This document shows, one piece after another, positions 7,142 to 16,081 of a DNA stretch of 64,000 nt. Position 1 is the first letter of the stretch. Every line of letters begins with the position of its first letter. The translations under genes and the position numbers were made by a program. The notes under the pieces are model-generated. The model had not been told where the DNA came from, did no database searches, and saw only the letters and a list, made by a program, of their open reading frames with translations. This DNA comes from CAZLFQ01 sp964558975 (lineage in GTDB: Bacteria; Pseudomonadota; Alphaproteobacteria; Rickettsiales; Midichloriaceae): contig CAZLFQ010000001.1 in assembly GCA_964558975.1 (NCBI GenBank), positions 496,001 through 560,000 of the forward strand, read 5' to 3'.

Positions 7142-9502
7142 ATGTTTAAAATACATACTAAAGAAATACAATGGGGAGATAAAACTCTCGTATTAGAAAC
7201 CGGAAAGATAGCCAGGCAGGCAGACGGTGCAGTAATTGCAAAACTAGGGAATTCAGTTGTACTATGTACAGTTGTAGGCGCAAAAAAAGCTAAGTCAGGA
7301 ATCGACTTCTTCCCTCTTACAGTTCATTATCAAGACAGAAGATATGCTGGTGGAAAATTCCCTGGTGGCTTCTTCAAAAGAGAAAATAGACCAAGCGAAA
7401 GAGAAGTTTTAACATCAAGATTAATCGACAGACCAATCCGTCCATTATTCCCAGAGAACTTCCATAACGAAGTACAAATTATTTGTACAACAATTTCATA
7501 CGATCCTGAATGTAACCCAGATATTCTAGCAATCATCGGCTCTTCAGCTGCGCTTGCAATTTCAGGAGTTCCTTTTGAACAGCCTATTGGCGCTGCAAGA
7601 GTTGGTTATAAAGATGGTGAATATACATTGAACCCATCTGTAGCACAACTTGCTGAAGGCAGCTTACTTGATTTAGTTGTTGCTGGCACAAAAGACGCAG
7701 TGTTAATGGTCGAATCAACAGCAAGTCAATTATCTGAAGAGATAATGCTTGGAGCTGTAGAGTTTGGTCATAAATCATTCCAACCAATCATCAAAGCTAT
7801 TGCAGAACTTGCTAAAGAAGTTGGTAATAAAGCATGGGAAGTGGAATTACCAGACAATTCAGAAATTGAAAAATTGGTAAAAGCGCAAGGCGAAGCAAAA
7901 ATTCGTAAAGCCTATGCATTAGTTGATAAACAAGAACGTAGATCAGCTCTAGAAGCTATTAAAGAAGAAATCAAAAAATCTTTAGTAGAAGAAAAAGAGA
8001 TGGACGAAGTTACAGTTGGTTCGTGCATTAAAAATCTTGAAAAAGATGTTGTACGTACACATATGCTAAAAACTAAAAAGCGTATCGACGGAAGAAGCGA
8101 AGAAGAAATTCGTAATATTGTTTGCGAACTAGACTTGCTACCAAGTGTACACGGTTCAGCCCTATTCACTAGAGGCGAAACACAAGCTTTGGTAGTAACA
8201 ACTCTTGGCACAGGTGACGACGAACAAGTTGTAGATGACATTGAAGGTGATCGTAAGGATCGTTTCATGCTTCATTACAACTTCCCTCCTTACTCAGTTG
8301 GTGAATGTGGCAGACTTGGCGCTCCTGGGCGCAGAGAAGTTGGGCATGGTAAATTAGCTTTCAGAGCTATCAACCCATTAATCCCAACAAAAGAACAATT
8401 CCCATACACAATAAGAGTGGTTTCTGAAATTACAGAATCGAATGGCTCTTCTTCAATGGCGAGTGTTTGTGGCGCTTCATTATCATTAATGGCAGCAGGT
8501 GTTCCACTTCCAGCTCCAATTGCAGGTATTGCAATGGGATTAATTATGGAAGGAAAAGACTATGTTGTATTGTCTGACATCATGGGTGATGAAGATCATC
8601 TTGGTGACATGGACTTTAAAGTAGCTGGTACTTCAGAAGGTATCACTGCTTTACAAATGGATATTAAAATCAGTGGCATTACAACCAAGATTATGGAACA
8701 AGCTTTAACACAAGCTAAAGCTGGCAGAATTCATATCCTTGGTAAAATGGCTGATGCATTAACTGTGTCACGCACGCAAATTTCTTCAAATGCACCTCAG
8801 ATCAACTCGTTTAAAATTCCAAAAGATAAAATTGGCGCTTTAATTGGACCTGGTGGTAAGAAGATAAAAGAAATCATCGAAAAAACTGGCGTTAAAATTG
8901 ACATCTCTGATGATGGCACAGTAAATGTGGCATCAACTTCAGACGAAGCAATGAAAGCTGCATTAGAAATGGTGAATGATGTTATCGCTGTTCCAGAAGC
9001 TGGCAAAGTTTATAACGGTACTGTGACACGTTTAGCTGATTTCGGTGCATTCGTGGCGATTATGAAAGATACAGAGGGCTTATTACACGTAAGTGAAATG
9101 AGCGCTAGCAGAGTGAATCACCCTCGCGACTTATTTAAAGAAGGTGATAAACTACAAGTTAAAGTTCTAAGCGTTGAATCAAATGGTAAAATCAGATTGA
9201 CAGTTAAGTTCGGTGAAGGGTTTGATCATGCATCAACTTCTGCACCAGCTGTTGCTTCAACTCCTACTGAAGGAGGAGAGCAATCTTCTTCTGTAGCAAG
9301 CGAAGAACGTACTGAGCGCAACAATGATAGGCCTCGTAAACCACAAGGTAAATTCAGAAATGACAGACGTGGTGGCAAAGGTGGCGATCGTAACAATAAA
9401 GATCGTGGCCCTCGTAATAACGACAGAAATGATCGTGGTAACGAGAACAATCATGGTAATTCTGAAGAGTCTTCACAACCTAAAAAAAGAAGATTTTTCT
9501 AG
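7142..9502 (+). CDS. pnp: Polyribonucleotide nucleotidyltransferase (PNPase)
   Basis: A 786-residue PNPase, the phosphorolytic 3'-5' exoribonuclease of the RNA degradosome. Two RNase PH-like domains are visible (around residues 10-230, including RRYAGGKFPGGFFKRE, and 310-540, including FMLHYNFPPYSVGE), with the alpha-helical linker between. Then come a KH domain (KDKIGALIGPGGKKIKEI) and an S1 domain (GKVYNGTVTRLADFGAFV). The last ~75 residues are a disordered tail rich in Asn, Arg, Gly and Asp that could add RNA or partner binding. The family is usually ~700 residues, so the tail accounts for the extra length. Confidence 0.97.
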   Translation: MFKIHTKEIQWGDKTLVLETGKIARQADGAVIAKLGNSVVLCTVVGAKKAKSGIDFFPLTVHYQDRRYAGGKFPGGFFKRENRPSEREVLTSRLIDRPIRPLFPENFHNEVQIICTTISYDPECNPDILAIIGSSAALAISGVPFEQPIGAARVGYKDGEYTLNPSVAQLAEGSLLDLVVAGTKDAVLMVESTASQLSEEIMLGAVEFGHKSFQPIIKAIAELAKEVGNKAWEVELPDNSEIEKLVKAQGEAKIRKAYALVDKQERRSALEAIKEEIKKSLVEEKEMDEVTVGSCIKNLEKDVVRTHMLKTKKRIDGRSEEEIRNIVCELDLLPSVHGSALFTRGETQALVVTTLGTGDDEQVVDDIEGDRKDRFMLHYNFPPYSVGECGRLGAPGRREVGHGKLAFRAINPLIPTKEQFPYTIRVVSEITESNGSSSMASVCGASLSLMAAGVPLPAPIAGIAMGLIMEGKDYVVLSDIMGDEDHLGDMDFKVAGTSEGITALQMDIKISGITTKIMEQALTQAKAGRIHILGKMADALTVSRTQISSNAPQINSFKIPKDKIGALIGPGGKKIKEIIEKTGVKIDISDDGTVNVASTSDEAMKAALEMVNDVIAVPEAGKVYNGTVTRLADFGAFVAIMKDTEGLLHVSEMSASRVNHPRDLFKEGDKLQVKVLSVESNGKIRLTVKFGEGFDHASTSAPAVASTPTEGGEQSSSVASEERTERNNDRPRKPQGKFRNDRRGGKGGDRNNKDRGPRNNDRNDRGNENNHGNSEESSQPKKRRFF

Positions 9503-9520
9503 TCTCTAAAGATTAAAACT

Positions 9521-9556
9521 AAAGCTCCGCAGTTTTGAAATTGCGGAGCTTTTTTG
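9521..9556 (+). terminator. Strong intrinsic terminator after pnp
   Basis: AAAGCTCCGCA (9521-9531) and TGCGGAGCTTT (9542-9552) form a perfect 11-bp GC-containing stem with a 10-base loop, followed by a run of T. This ends the truB-rpsO-pnp unit. Confidence 0.85.
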
Positions 9557-9641
9557 TTTAAAGAGCTAATCAGCAATCTTCTATTGCTTAAATCATCTGA
9601 ATGTAATAGAAATTCAGTGTAATTATTATTTAGAAAACTCG

Positions 9642-11498
9642 ATGTTAAACTTCTTCAGAAAAAGCGCAAATAGCGTTGTAATCAAAGCATTAATGGTCGT
9701 CTTAGCTCTTACATTCGTTCTTTGGGGAGTTGGTGATGTTATTAGACAAAGTAATAAAGTGATAGCTTTCAAAGTTGGTGACCGGGAATATACTGACTAT
9801 GAATGGCAAAGAGCTTATGCCCAACAAAAGAGTGTTCTTGAAGAACAAGTTGGCAAAAAATTCACAGCAGAAGAAGAAAATTTATTTGGCCTACGACGCG
9901 CTATACTTAACCAACTAATAAGCAAGACATTACTACTAGAAGAAGCAAAGAACTTAGGTCTATTAGTAAGTGATGATATGGTTCGTTATGAAATATCATC
10001 AATGCCTATGTTTGTAAAAGATGGTAAATTTGACAAAGAAGTTTTTGAAAGGGTAATTAGAAACAGCGGCTTTAGTGAACAACATTTTGTTGAAATGCTT
10101 AAAGAAGACATAGCATCTCAAAATTTAGTTACTGCACAAACAATTAATAAAGAAATGCCAAGTGTTTATTTGGACAATTTATTAAAAGCTAAAGGGGAAA
10201 TTCGCTCAGTTAAGCTTTATAAAATCAATGATAGCAAGCTAACAATAGGTGTTGCAAAAGAGGAAGAGTTAAAGCAAATTTATGATACCAACATCGATAA
10301 ATTCTCCACACCTGAATTTAGAGATATTAACTACTTCACTTTTGGGATTGAAGACGTTAAGTCTATCAGAACCGCTACTGAAGAAGAGCTAAAAGAACAA
10401 TATGATAGTAACGTCATCCTTTATACAGAACCTGAAAAACGTAAAGTTTTACAACTAGTGTTCAAAGAAGAATCTCAAGCAACTGAAGCAGAAAAACTTT
10501 TAGCAGCTGGCAAAAATTTTGATGAAGTAGCTAGACAGTTTTTTCCTGATAAAACTAGCTTTGTTTTAGGCGATAATATAGTACCTACAAGTTTCGACAA
10601 AGAAATCTCTAGCGCCATATTTGGAATAAAAGCCAATGAAACTAGCAAACCCACAAAATCTCCGATGGGCTGGCACATATTTAAAGTTGAATCAATACAA
10701 CCAACCAAGGTTAAAACTTTTGATGAAGTTAAATCTCAGTTAAAAAGACAATTTGAGGAAGAGCTGAGATTCGAAGCTCTATCAAAACTTGGCCAAGAAA
10801 TTGATTCTGAAATTGATAGTGGCGCTAAACTTTCTGATATTGCAACTAAACACGGACTAAAAATCAGCACAATCCATAATTGGAAGTCTGGCGAAAAAAG
10901 TGCAGATTTAGTTACTTCTAACGAAAGATTTGTTTCAACAGCATTTGGCACAGACGCTTCTACTCTATCAAAAGTAACACCCTACAAAGGCAATGATAAA
11001 TTATTTGTTCTTGAAGTAGCAAAAGTAATTCCTAAAAAACCTCAGGCTTTCTCTGAAGTTAAAGATGCTGTAACTAAAATATGGGAAGAAAAAACCAGAG
11101 CAGCATTCTTAGCACAAAGAGCAAAAGATGCTGCTGCAGCTCTAAATTCAAATGAAAAAAGAGAAGACGTAATCTCTAAATTTAGCCTTATTGAAGAAGA
11201 TGCACAAATCTCTCTTTTAAAAGCTAATGAAATTAAATTACCAAATGAACTTAAAGAAGAAATTTTCAAACTTGAAATTGGCAGATACACAATACCAGTT
11301 GCTGACAGCAATAACTCATTCATTATAGCAAAGCTAGAAAAAACAACTCCAGCTGATACAACAAAATTAGAAGAAAATCGGAAAGTTGCAGAACTTGAGT
11401 TAGTAGGTACTTTAGGCGAAGAGATGATGAGCCAATATCTATCTTACCTACGCAGCAAATACAAAGTTGCAGTGTATGAAGATGTTATTAAATTATAA
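9642..11498 (+). CDS. ppiD: Periplasmic folding chaperone/isomerase PpiD
   Basis: A 618-residue protein of the PpiD/SurA-N family: a membrane-anchored periplasmic chaperone next to the SecYEG exit. Residues 1-35 give a short basic start and one membrane anchor (ALMVVLALTFVLWGVGDVIR) with the family's RKSANSVVIK-like opening. A SurA-like chaperone domain follows (residues ~40-165, QISKTLLLEEAKNLGL-type). A parvulin-like domain lies around residues 245-355, ending in the SPMGWHIFKVESI segment typical of parvulins. The C-terminal part is a second degenerate domain. It is followed 3 bases later by rsmA, suggesting an operon. Confidence 0.88.
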   Translation: MLNFFRKSANSVVIKALMVVLALTFVLWGVGDVIRQSNKVIAFKVGDREYTDYEWQRAYAQQKSVLEEQVGKKFTAEEENLFGLRRAILNQLISKTLLLEEAKNLGLLVSDDMVRYEISSMPMFVKDGKFDKEVFERVIRNSGFSEQHFVEMLKEDIASQNLVTAQTINKEMPSVYLDNLLKAKGEIRSVKLYKINDSKLTIGVAKEEELKQIYDTNIDKFSTPEFRDINYFTFGIEDVKSIRTATEEELKEQYDSNVILYTEPEKRKVLQLVFKEESQATEAEKLLAAGKNFDEVARQFFPDKTSFVLGDNIVPTSFDKEISSAIFGIKANETSKPTKSPMGWHIFKVESIQPTKVKTFDEVKSQLKRQFEEELRFEALSKLGQEIDSEIDSGAKLSDIATKHGLKISTIHNWKSGEKSADLVTSNERFVSTAFGTDASTLSKVTPYKGNDKLFVLEVAKVIPKKPQAFSEVKDAVTKIWEEKTRAAFLAQRAKDAAAALNSNEKREDVISKFSLIEEDAQISLLKANEIKLPNELKEEIFKLEIGRYTIPVADSNNSFIIAKLEKTTPADTTKLEENRKVAELELVGTLGEEMMSQYLSYLRSKYKVAVYEDVIKL

Positions 11499-11501
11499 GT
11501 A

Positions 11502-12335
11502 ATGCTTAAACAACCCGAGAAATTAAAGTCATTACCCAGTATTAAAGACACTGTAAAGATCTATGGAATCAAACCAGATAAAAAATTAGGACAGAACTTT
11601 CTTTTTGACCTTGGAATAACTGATCAAATAGTTATATCCGCGGGAGATTTAACTGGTAAAACTGTATTAGAAATAGGTCCTGGCCCAGGGGCACTCACCC
11701 GCTCCATTCTTGCTAGTAATGCACACAAGGTATTCGCAGTTGAAATGGATGAAAGGTGTATAAGTGGGCTAAAGGAATTAGAAAGATTAAGTGATTCAAG
11801 ACTTGAAGTATTAAAAAATGATGCTCTACAAATTAAAGAATCTGATCTTACAACTGATAAAATATATGTAATCGCCAACCTCCCCTATAACATAGGCACA
11901 GCTTTAATTTTCAAGTGGCTTGATAATTTAAATTTATTTTCTGGATTCACCCTAATGCTACAAAAAGAAGTAGTAGAAAGAATTTGTGCTAAACCTTCTA
12001 ATCATGACTACGGCAAACTATCAATACTAATTCAAATCAAGGCAACTACAGAAAAAGTCTTTGATGTTGATCCTGAGTTTTTCTTTCCTCCTCCTAAGGT
12101 TACGTCATCTATAATTCGAATCATCCCTCGCGAAAAAGCGATACATGAATTCAATGAGGATAGATTAGAAAAAATTCTCAAAGCTGCATTTAGCCATAGA
12201 CGAAAGATGATACGCACTACCCTCAATTCTGTTTTTCCTAACATCGAAGAAACTCTACTGCAATTAAATATAAACCCCACTTCTAGAGCGGAAGATTTGT
12301 CACCAATTGAATATTGCAAACTAAGCCTATTATGA
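11502..12335 (+). CDS. rsmA: 16S rRNA dimethyladenosine transferase RsmA (KsgA)
   Basis: A 277-residue SAM-dependent methyltransferase that dimethylates A1518 and A1519 near the 3' end of 16S rRNA. Visible motifs are KKLGQNFL at residues 27-34, the SAM-binding VLEIGPGPGALT at 55-66, the acidic VEMDER and the catalytic NLPYNIG at 125-131. The FFPPPKVTSSIIR segment is a family signature. Length is normal. The stop codon overlaps the next gene's start (ATGA), indicating translational coupling with the glycosyltransferase. Confidence 0.96.
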   Translation: MLKQPEKLKSLPSIKDTVKIYGIKPDKKLGQNFLFDLGITDQIVISAGDLTGKTVLEIGPGPGALTRSILASNAHKVFAVEMDERCISGLKELERLSDSRLEVLKNDALQIKESDLTTDKIYVIANLPYNIGTALIFKWLDNLNLFSGFTLMLQKEVVERICAKPSNHDYGKLSILIQIKATTEKVFDVDPEFFFPPPKVTSSIIRIIPREKAIHEFNEDRLEKILKAAFSHRRKMIRTTLNSVFPNIEETLLQLNINPTSRAEDLSPIEYCKLSLL

Positions 12336-13360
12336 AAAAAAAAGTATTCAATGTAATGTTTAGCAAGCGTCTTGGCGGGATAGAACAATCTTTTTTAGAC
12401 TATAATGAAGCTTTGGCCAAAGAATATAAAGTCGTGACATTAATTAGTAATAAGTCCCAAGTAAAAAGCCAAATCAAAACCCCAATTGAAGAAATTAGAC
12501 AATTCAATAAGTATGATCCATTCGCTATAATGCGCATCAGACATGTTATCAAAAAACATAATCCTGTGCTTATTATTGCTCATTCAACTAGAGCTTATGT
12601 ACTTTGTAAACTAGCAACAAAATCTGTGCCAATAATTGCAGTATCCCATAACCACAACTATCGTCATTTATTAAGCAGTAAATATTTCATAACTATCACA
12701 TCTAGAATGAAAGAAGAGCTTTTAGAGTTAGGAAAAAAGCAAATCTATGTAATACCAAATATGGTGCATCTAGATAAAAAAATAAAATATCAAGCACCTG
12801 AGTTTAAAAAGACACTAACAATTGGTTTTATTGGAACACTAACTTATATCAAAGGAGTAGATTTGTTAGTAAATGCAATTGCTGCTCTTTCAACAAAAGG
12901 CATTAGTGTAAAACTTCAAATAGCTGGTGATGGAGAAGAATTAGAAAACTTAAAACTCCTAGCAAAAAAACTCAATGTTTTTGAACAAATAAGCTTCCTA
13001 GGTTGGGTAAAAGGAACATCAAAAACAAAGTTTTTTAAAACAATTGATCTATTATGTGTCCCTTCAAGACATGAGCCATTTGGAATAGTGCTACTTGAAG
13101 CAATGAAATATTCTAAACCAATTGTCACTTCAAAAACACATGGAGCATTAGAAGTTGCCAAGGATATTGCGGTGTTTTGTGAGTGTGATGATGTAGCATC
13201 TCTTAGTGATGGACTACAACAAATTATCTCAAATCCAACTCTTGCAAAGGATCTGTCAAAAAAAGGATTTAAAGAAGTTGAAAAATATTCTGTAGAAAAA
13301 ATATCACAAAAATTGCACCATGTAGTAGAAAGAGCAGTTGCTGAAAATGAAAATATTTAA
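12332..13360 (+). CDS. Glycosyltransferase family 4, first tandem copy
   Basis: A 342-residue GT-B glycosyltransferase (GT4/group 1). The acceptor half starts with VFNVMFSKRLGGIEQSFLDYN. The donor-binding half shows TIGFIGTLTYIKGVDLL, LQIAGDGEE, FLGWVKG and the nucleotide-sugar motif PSRHEPFGIVLLEAM. I place the start at the ATG at 12332, which overlaps the rsmA stop as ATGA; the paralogue downstream begins at the equivalent residue. It probably builds a surface polysaccharide or LPS sugar; donor and acceptor are unknown. Confidence 0.87.
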   Translation: MKKKVFNVMFSKRLGGIEQSFLDYNEALAKEYKVVTLISNKSQVKSQIKTPIEEIRQFNKYDPFAIMRIRHVIKKHNPVLIIAHSTRAYVLCKLATKSVPIIAVSHNHNYRHLLSSKYFITITSRMKEELLELGKKQIYVIPNMVHLDKKIKYQAPEFKKTLTIGFIGTLTYIKGVDLLVNAIAALSTKGISVKLQIAGDGEELENLKLLAKKLNVFEQISFLGWVKGTSKTKFFKTIDLLCVPSRHEPFGIVLLEAMKYSKPIVTSKTHGALEVAKDIAVFCECDDVASLSDGLQQIISNPTLAKDLSKKGFKEVEKYSVEKISQKLHHVVERAVAENENI

Positions 13361-14384
13361 CGTAATGTTTAGCAAAGGATTGGGAGGGATTGAACAAGTT
13401 TTCCTCGATTATAATCATGCACTTAATATTCACCACCATCAAGTTGTGCCTATAATTCATCCGAAATCACCTGTTAGGAACAAAATATATGGGCATTTTA
13501 TTAGCGTTTTTAATTTTAATAAGTTTGACCCTTTCGCAATTTATAAACTACGTAAAATTATCAAGACTGAACAACCTAAGTGCATCATAACTCATGGCAA
13601 TCGTGCGACATCTTTAATTAGGAAAGCTACAGCAGATGTGCCAGTAGTTGCCGTTTGTCATAATTATAAATTTGCACCACTTATTGGAAGCGATGCTATA
13701 ATTGCTATAACTAAGGATATAAAAAAATCACTCATTGAAGCTGGGCAATCTAAAGATTCTATTTACCACGTGCCAAATATGATTATGACACCGGAAGATT
13801 TGCCGTTTATTAAGCCAAAATATAGAAATCCACCCGTCATTGGCTTCATGGGTAGGTTCGTCAAAAAAAAGGGCTTAGATATCTTTATAAAAGCATTGAG
13901 TATTCTTCAAAAAGAAAGCATAAAGTTTGAAGCTATTATTGCAGGTGATGGTGAAGATAAAGAAATCATTGTCAGATATATTAATGAGCTGAAACTAGAA
14001 AATAAAATCAAACTAATTGGCTGGGTTGATGATAAGAAAAAGTTTTTTGAATCACTCGATATATTCTGCTTACCATCACATCATGAACCATTTGGGTTAG
14101 TATTGTTGGAAGCGTTTAAACACTCCAAACCTGTTGTTGCTACCAAATCTGAAGGTCCATCTGAAATAGCAAAACACGAGGAAAGTATTTTGTTTAGCCC
14201 AGTTGGTCAGGCAGAAAAACTAGCTGCCAACCTTTCAAAAATGATTGCCAATCAAGATTTAGCCATAAAAATATCAAGTAATGGCTATAAAACTGTACAA
14301 AACTACTCTCCATGGCTTATAGGAAGGAAACTTCAAGTAGCACTTGAAGAAGTTATCTTTAAAAAGATAAACCAGCAAAATTAA
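13347..14384 (+). CDS. Glycosyltransferase family 4, second tandem copy
   Basis: A 345-residue GT4 enzyme clearly paralogous to its upstream neighbour: both begin FNVMFSKxLGGIEQxFLDYN, share NKxDPFAI and end the donor site with PSxHEPFGxVLLEA. By eye they share roughly 40% of residues, so this is an old duplication. The start at the ATG at 13347 overlaps the end of the first copy by 14 bases and aligns with its N-terminus. The two copies plus rsmA and ppiD form a likely operon. Different middle regions suggest the two add different sugars or act in sequence. Confidence 0.87.
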   Translation: MKIFNVMFSKGLGGIEQVFLDYNHALNIHHHQVVPIIHPKSPVRNKIYGHFISVFNFNKFDPFAIYKLRKIIKTEQPKCIITHGNRATSLIRKATADVPVVAVCHNYKFAPLIGSDAIIAITKDIKKSLIEAGQSKDSIYHVPNMIMTPEDLPFIKPKYRNPPVIGFMGRFVKKKGLDIFIKALSILQKESIKFEAIIAGDGEDKEIIVRYINELKLENKIKLIGWVDDKKKFFESLDIFCLPSHHEPFGLVLLEAFKHSKPVVATKSEGPSEIAKHEESILFSPVGQAEKLAANLSKMIANQDLAIKISSNGYKTVQNYSPWLIGRKLQVALEEVIFKKINQQN

Positions 14385-14441
14385 CTGATTATTAACCAGT
14401 GCATTATAAAATCAAGTAGATACGATAATGATAGGTAAAAA

Positions 14442-15644
14442 TTGAGAGTTTCGGGTTTTAAATTTTCATTCAATGGCCAAGATGTTTTTATAAAGACAGC
14501 TAATAGATCTGCACCTAAAATAAGCGATGATGAAAGATCGGCGCTTAAAAGTAGTATGGGTCGTCAAGAGGAGCAATATCAGACACTAGTAACTAGCGAA
14601 GAGAATCGGGAGGAATTTGTAAAATCTTTTATATCTAGTGGCGTTTTATCCATTGTGATTCCTGATCAAGTTGATGATATAAGGTTGCTAACTAGTAGCG
14701 AGCGAATCAAAGCTGAAATTGAAAAAGATAAAATTGCTTTTAAATCTGTAGCAATTGATAATGCTCAAAATTATGAAGAATTTTTTACTGATCCTAATTT
14801 CACTAAACATAGCATCACACCAGATGACTCTGATTTTCAAGATTTTAGTGATTTTGATACTACATTATTAGATAACTTCAACTGGCAAAGTCAGTTTGAA
14901 GATGATTCGTCAAGCGTACATTCTTACACCTCAAGAGACAGAGATACTGAAATTGATGCTGAGAAACTTGCCCTTATCCAAGATAAGGAAAAAACTTTTA
15001 TAGCCGAAGCTATGGTTGGCGGTCTTGATCCAACTATACAAAACCACTTAGTTAGGACTAATGATTTTAAAGCCTTCGTAATTGACCATGGTAGAGATTT
15101 AGGTAACTTTACATCATTTAGAATCACACAAGATGCCCTGTCAATTAGGAAAGACAACTTAGTGGGAAAGTTTTTTAAAGACTTCTCAGAAAGAATTGAT
15201 GAAGCATATGATTCTAAGCTATCATTTGACTCAACAAAATTTATAAAAGCATGTCATGATTTATCTCAAATTAGTGATAAAGAAATTGCAAAAGCTGTCG
15301 AATCCAGAATTGCAGCTTTGAAAGAAGCGCGATTCAATTTCAAAGATTTGAATTTTAGAATCAATGAACAGTATGTATCCTTCAATAGCCCAGAAGAATT
15401 AGGGGAAGTTATGATTTTAGGAATTATAAATGAAAAGAGAATTGTTGCAGCATTAGCTACGACGCTTGGATCAAACGTTGATAAAGTACCTAGAAATCAG
15501 AATTGGCAGGAATACTTTTCTAGAGAATCGGGCCAAGCAATTTTAAATTCTATAACGCCTAAAATACTCTCTCTAGATGAAGCCAGATCTCTTTACTCTG
15601 AAGCTAAAATTCAAAAATCTTCAAATCAAAGTTATTCAAGATAG
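14442..15644 (+). CDS. Hypothetical 400-residue protein, no recognised domain
   Basis: A single open frame of 400 residues, read from a TTG at 14442 because no upstream in-frame ATG exists; the next ATG would remove 38 residues. There is no signal peptide, membrane segment or known motif. It is polar and charged, with an Asp/Phe/Ser-rich acidic stretch (residues ~115-165, containing DSDFQDFSDFD and DDSSSVHSYTSRDRD) between two helical-looking halves. It precedes the promoter-driven small-protein/lipase pair and could be a secreted or cytosolic accessory protein. I cannot give a function. Confidence 0.68.
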   Translation: MRVSGFKFSFNGQDVFIKTANRSAPKISDDERSALKSSMGRQEEQYQTLVTSEENREEFVKSFISSGVLSIVIPDQVDDIRLLTSSERIKAEIEKDKIAFKSVAIDNAQNYEEFFTDPNFTKHSITPDDSDFQDFSDFDTTLLDNFNWQSQFEDDSSSVHSYTSRDRDTEIDAEKLALIQDKEKTFIAEAMVGGLDPTIQNHLVRTNDFKAFVIDHGRDLGNFTSFRITQDALSIRKDNLVGKFFKDFSERIDEAYDSKLSFDSTKFIKACHDLSQISDKEIAKAVESRIAALKEARFNFKDLNFRINEQYVSFNSPEELGEVMILGIINEKRIVAALATTLGSNVDKVPRNQNWQEYFSRESGQAILNSITPKILSLDEARSLYSEAKIQKSSNQSYSR

Positions 15645-15733
15645 ATATTTTTATTTGTCACCCATCTTAAATAAGAAATTCATTTTCATGTTTAATCTTA
15701 ACAAAAACTTAATAAACACCGCTGAATTATTCC

Positions 15734-15762
15734 TTGACTAGGCCAACAATCTATATTAAAAT
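15734..15762 (+). promoter_or_regulatory. Near-consensus sigma-70 promoter for the 15798-16951 pair
   Basis: TTGACT (15734-15739) and TAAAAT (15757-15762) with an ideal 17-base spacer lie 35 bases upstream of the ATG at 15798. An AAAGGGGAA ribosome binding site lies between. This is one of the clearest promoters in the window. Confidence 0.68.
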
Positions 15763-15797
15763 AACATCGTTCAATTGATAATAAAGGGGAATTTATC

Positions 15798-16079
15798 ATG
15801 GTTAAAATATACGATATGGATGGCGTAGAACTTCCTACAATCAAACAAACAGACGGTGAACCTAAAGACTCACCTTTGCAGGACAATAGATATAACTCAA
15901 TGTATTATTTGGGCTTTTCTATTTTAAGTTTTTTTGTTGATACACTAATTGATCTATTTGAAAACGTTCTTTCAAATGCAATAGGACTAAAGACTGGCAA
16001 AAATACTTTTTGGCAAGATTTTGTCAGAAAAGGTATTGATGCAGAAATGGAAAATCTTCAGCATTCATTCTTCAGGTAG
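15798..16079 (+). CDS. Small 93-residue protein paired with lipase
   Basis: A 93-residue protein with no family I recognise. The first ~35 residues are polar (MVKIYDMDGVELPTIKQTDG onward). Residues ~36-62 form an amphipathic to hydrophobic stretch (YYLGFSILSFFVDTLIDLFE) that could be one membrane segment or a binding helix, and the C-terminus is polar. It has its own strong promoter and ribosome binding site and ends 2 bases before the lipase start, so the two are surely cotranscribed. It may act as a chaperone, immunity-like or targeting partner of the lipase; this is inferred from position only. Confidence 0.65.
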   Translation: MVKIYDMDGVELPTIKQTDGEPKDSPLQDNRYNSMYYLGFSILSFFVDTLIDLFENVLSNAIGLKTGKNTFWQDFVRKGIDAEMENLQHSFFR

Positions 16080-16081
16080 CC

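Noticed and set aside
14378..14400. Hairpin after the second tandem glycosyltransferase
   Set aside because: Only a 4-bp stem (ACTG/CAGT) with no T run; not convincing as a terminator.
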